Source: Spirochaetaceae bacterium (GTDB taxonomy: Bacteria; Spirochaetota; Spirochaetia; SZUA-6; DRHE01). Taken from it: 64,000 bases of DNA. The translations under genes and the position numbers were made by a program. The notes below the pieces were generated by a model, which was not told where the DNA came from, searched no databases, and saw only the letters and a program-made list of their open reading frames with translations. Every line of letters begins with the position of its first letter. Within the stretch, counting starts at the first letter, position 1. The stretch is taken from assembly GCA_020353535.1 (NCBI GenBank), contig CP070696.1, positions 2,951,598 to 3,015,597 of the forward strand, in the 5' to 3' direction. Shown in pieces: positions 61,940 to 64,000 of this stretch.

Positions 61940-62677
61940 ATGGATTTCTACGAAAGTATCAGCGCCTACTACGATCTGATTTTCCCCGTGGACCCGCAAA
62001 CCACCGCTTTTCTATCTTCCAGAGTCCGGCCGCACTCCCTCATTCTGGACATTGCCTGCGGTACCGGCGGCTATTCGATAGCCCTGGCCGAACAGGGGCA
62101 CAGGGTGACTGGAGTCGATCTTGATCGGGCCATGATCGATGCTGCCCGCGGTAAGCTCCTGGAGCGCGAACTGGAGGTGGAATTCCGGGTCTTGGACATG
62201 CTGGCCATGACAGCATCCCTCTCTGCGGGCTTCGATCTGGCCTTCTGCATCGGCAACTCTCTCGTGCACCTGGAATCGGAGGAACAGATCCGGCAGCTGC
62301 TCGGCGACTGCCGCTTTCTGCTCCGGCCGGGGGGCACGCTCATCGTGCAGATCATCAACTACGACCGGATCCTGGCAGAAGGTCTGACCAGCCTGCCTAC
62401 CCTGCACGATGAGGCTGCCGGCCTGGAGTTCCTGCGCAGCTACGACCTGGATCCGAAGGGGGGTGTGGTGATTTTTAGTACCGAGTTGCGGATCGGCACG
62501 GGGGCGAAGCGGCGGGTGATCCACAACCGCATTCCACTCCGGATTCTTACAAGAGATCGGCTGCTGGAGCTCGCCGGGGCTGCCGGTTTTCAGGATTTCG
62601 AGCTGTTCGGGAGCTTCGGCGCTCAGCCTCTGAGCCTCCAATCACTGCCCCTCATCCTCTGCGCCCGCAGCGGCTGA
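61940..62677 (+). CDS. Class I SAM-dependent methyltransferase
   Basis: The 245-residue methyltransferase has motif I LILDIACGTGGYSIALAEQG (about residues 33-52), motif II VTGVDLDRAMIDAAR and later FDLAFCIGNSLVHLESEEQIRQLL. A C-terminal part is typical of small-molecule methyltransferases. It starts one base after the CbiR-like gene and precedes the MATE gene by 3 bases, so all are co-transcribed. Substrate unknown; a role with cobamides or precursors is not shown by the sequence. Confidence 0.88.
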   Translation: MDFYESISAYYDLIFPVDPQTTAFLSSRVRPHSLILDIACGTGGYSIALAEQGHRVTGVDLDRAMIDAARGKLLERELEVEFRVLDMLAMTASLSAGFDLAFCIGNSLVHLESEEQIRQLLGDCRFLLRPGGTLIVQIINYDRILAEGLTSLPTLHDEAAGLEFLRSYDLDPKGGVVIFSTELRIGTGAKRRVIHNRIPLRILTRDRLLELAGAAGFQDFELFGSFGAQPLSLQSLPLILCARSG

Positions 62678-62680
62678 CTC

Positions 62681-64000
62681 ATGACTTTTTACTCGCGCTG
62701 GAACGACAGGGGCGGCTTTGCCGAGGTACTTCGGCTGGCTGCGCCGCTTATCTTGAGCACCGGTTCCCTGGCGGTCCAGGAGTTTATCGACCGTATGTTT
62801 CTGAGCTGGTACTCTCCGCAGGCCATCGCCGCCTCGATGCCCTCCGGGATACTGTACTTCACCATCCTCAGCCTTTTCCTGGGGACGGCCAGCTACGTGA
62901 ATACCTTTGTGGCCCAGTACCATGGAGCGGCTCAACCCGGGCGGATCGGTCCCGCTCTCTGGCAGGGCTTCTACGTATCACTGGCCGGAGGCCTGCTGAT
63001 TGTCCTGCTCGCGCCCCTCTCTACGCCGCTGTTCAACTGGATCGGCCATCCCCCGGAGGTTCGTCTGCTCGAAGCCCGCTACTTCCGGGTTCTCTGCTAC
63101 GGATCGATCTTCCCGATCGCCAATTCCGCGGTGTCCTCCTTTTTCACCGGGCGGGGAAAACCCTGGCCGGTAATGTGGGTGCACATGCTGGCCACTGCCC
63201 TGAACATCGTCTTGAACTACCTCCTGATCTTCGGCAGATACGGTTTTCCCGAATTGGGCATTACCGGTGCCGCAATATCCACGGTGCTTTCCGGAGTCGT
63301 ATCCTTCCTGGTTTTCTGCGTGCTGATCTTGAGGCGGAAGCACAACCAGTTATACGCCACCGCTTCCGGTTGGCGGCCGAATCCCGAGCTGATGGCTCGC
63401 ATCCTGCGCTTCGGAATACCAAGCGGTGTGCAGTTCTTTATCGACATTTTCGGCTTTACCGTGTTCATCCTGTTGATCGGACGCATTGGCATGGTGGAGC
63501 TGGCCGCCACCAATATCGCCTTCAACATAAATTCCCTGGCCTTCATGCCGATGATCGGTCTGGGCATGGCCGTCTCCATCCTGGTCGGCCAGTACGTCGG
63601 GGAGGGGCGGGTGGAGCTGGCCAGCCGCAGCACCTACTCCGGATTCGCCATCTGCATCATCTACATGGGAATCATCGCCCTGAGCTACCTGCTGGTTCCT
63701 GATTTTTATATCGGGTTCTTCGCCGCCAAATCGGCCCCGGGAACCTTTGAGGATATTCGCCGGACTGCCGTGGTGCTGCTGCGCTTCGTGGCGGTGTACT
63801 CGATTTTCGACACGATGAATATCGTGTTCGCTTCGGGGATCAAGGGTGCGGGGGACACCCGCTTCGTGATGATCATGATCCTGATCATGTCCACTGGGAT
63901 CCTCGTGGTGCCCACCTTCCTCTCCCTGATCGTCTTCCGGGCCGGAATCTACACGGCCTGGATCTTTGTCACCGCCTACGTAATCGTTCTCGGTTTCGGT
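62681..64000 (+). CDS. MATE family efflux transporter (3'-truncated)
   Basis: The open frame begins with ATG at 62681 and is still open at the right edge; 440 residues are visible. It starts FYSRWNDRGGFAEVLRLAAPLILSTGS and has many hydrophobic helices. MATE-like features are FLGTASYVNTFVAQYHGA near residue 75, GKPWPVMWVHMLATALNIVLNYLLIFG near 165 and GLGMAVSILVGQYVGEGR near 295. It would export drugs or metabolites using Na+ or H+. Likely the last gene of the cob-associated operon, though its end is not seen. Confidence 0.9.
   Translation, partial: MTFYSRWNDRGGFAEVLRLAAPLILSTGSLAVQEFIDRMFLSWYSPQAIAASMPSGILYFTILSLFLGTASYVNTFVAQYHGAAQPGRIGPALWQGFYVSLAGGLLIVLLAPLSTPLFNWIGHPPEVRLLEARYFRVLCYGSIFPIANSAVSSFFTGRGKPWPVMWVHMLATALNIVLNYLLIFGRYGFPELGITGAAISTVLSGVVSFLVFCVLILRRKHNQLYATASGWRPNPELMARILRFGIPSGVQFFIDIFGFTVFILLIGRIGMVELAATNIAFNINSLAFMPMIGLGMAVSILVGQYVGEGRVELASRSTYSGFAICIIYMGIIALSYLLVPDFYIGFFAAKSAPGTFEDIRRTAVVLLRFVAVYSIFDTMNIVFASGIKGAGDTRFVMIMILIMSTGILVVPTFLSLIVFRAGIYTAWIFVTAYVIVLGFG

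Overview
The window most likely comes from a free-living member of the Spirochaetota, probably an anaerobe or facultative anaerobe with a moderately GC-rich genome. The evidence is indirect but points one way. There is a TatT/TatP/TatQM-type TRAP transporter as known from Treponema pallidum, an RND efflux adaptor that lacks the alpha-hairpin as in Borrelia BesA, and a large protein resembling a Treponema-type family of unknown function. Fermentative and ferredoxin-linked enzymes (KorDABC, a ferredoxin-fused EtfA, GTP-type PEP carboxykinase) fit the same picture. I see no rRNA or tRNA gene, CRISPR array, insertion sequence or prophage. This is chromosomal backbone with several accessory metabolic islands.

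Layout. 1-9952 (+) is a sugar/glycoside uptake and catabolism island. It holds the tail of a ribose-type binding protein, a UroD-like protein, a DUF4432 epimerase-like protein, an aldo/keto reductase, an LplABC-type ABC transporter without its ATPase, an unknown beta-rich protein and a Gfo/Idh/MocA dehydrogenase. 9974-12831 (-) is a YesMN-type two-component pair whose soluble kinase carries a PocR-like sensor domain. 12881-14736 (-) is a MetE-C-like protein plus type III pantothenate kinase. 14737-15103 is the only gene-free stretch above 300 bases; it holds two related palindromes and the coaX promoter.

15104-22243 is a Ser/Thr phospho-signalling island. Five leftward genes encode a conserved unknown protein, a phosphatase-like protein, a transmembrane kinase with a PEGA-like tail, a glycine-rich membrane FHA protein and a VWA-TM-FHA protein. 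Two rightward genes encode an FHA protein and a second copy of the conserved unknown domain fused to an HU/IHF-like DNA-binding domain. This is the best candidate for an undescribed system in the window.

22287-28046 carries an MscS channel, the four-subunit 2-oxoacid:ferredoxin oxidoreductase, a sugar-phosphate isomerase-like TIM barrel and a GNAT-like protein. 28209-31395 has an exported isoaspartyl methyltransferase and a membrane spermidine-synthase-like protein. 31337-36391 (-) is tatT-tatP-tatQM followed by an M29 aminopeptidase. 36501-44184 has a hybrid histidine kinase, exonuclease III and a set of small metabolic genes (YbaK-like deacylase, cupin, RpiB-like, phosphoribosyltransferase, DUF123 nuclease-like, PfkB sugar kinase).

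44324-50784 is a TetR-controlled RND efflux operon with a small PII-like partner. 50903-58318 has PEP carboxykinase, two spirochaete-type unknowns and an acyl-CoA dehydrogenase-EtfBA operon. 58959-64000 has a DMT exporter, a cobamide salvage set (CobU, CobS, probable CbiR), a methyltransferase and the start of a MATE exporter.

At several genes a good -10 box lies only 6-10 bases before the start codon with no Shine-Dalgarno, which suggests leaderless transcripts.
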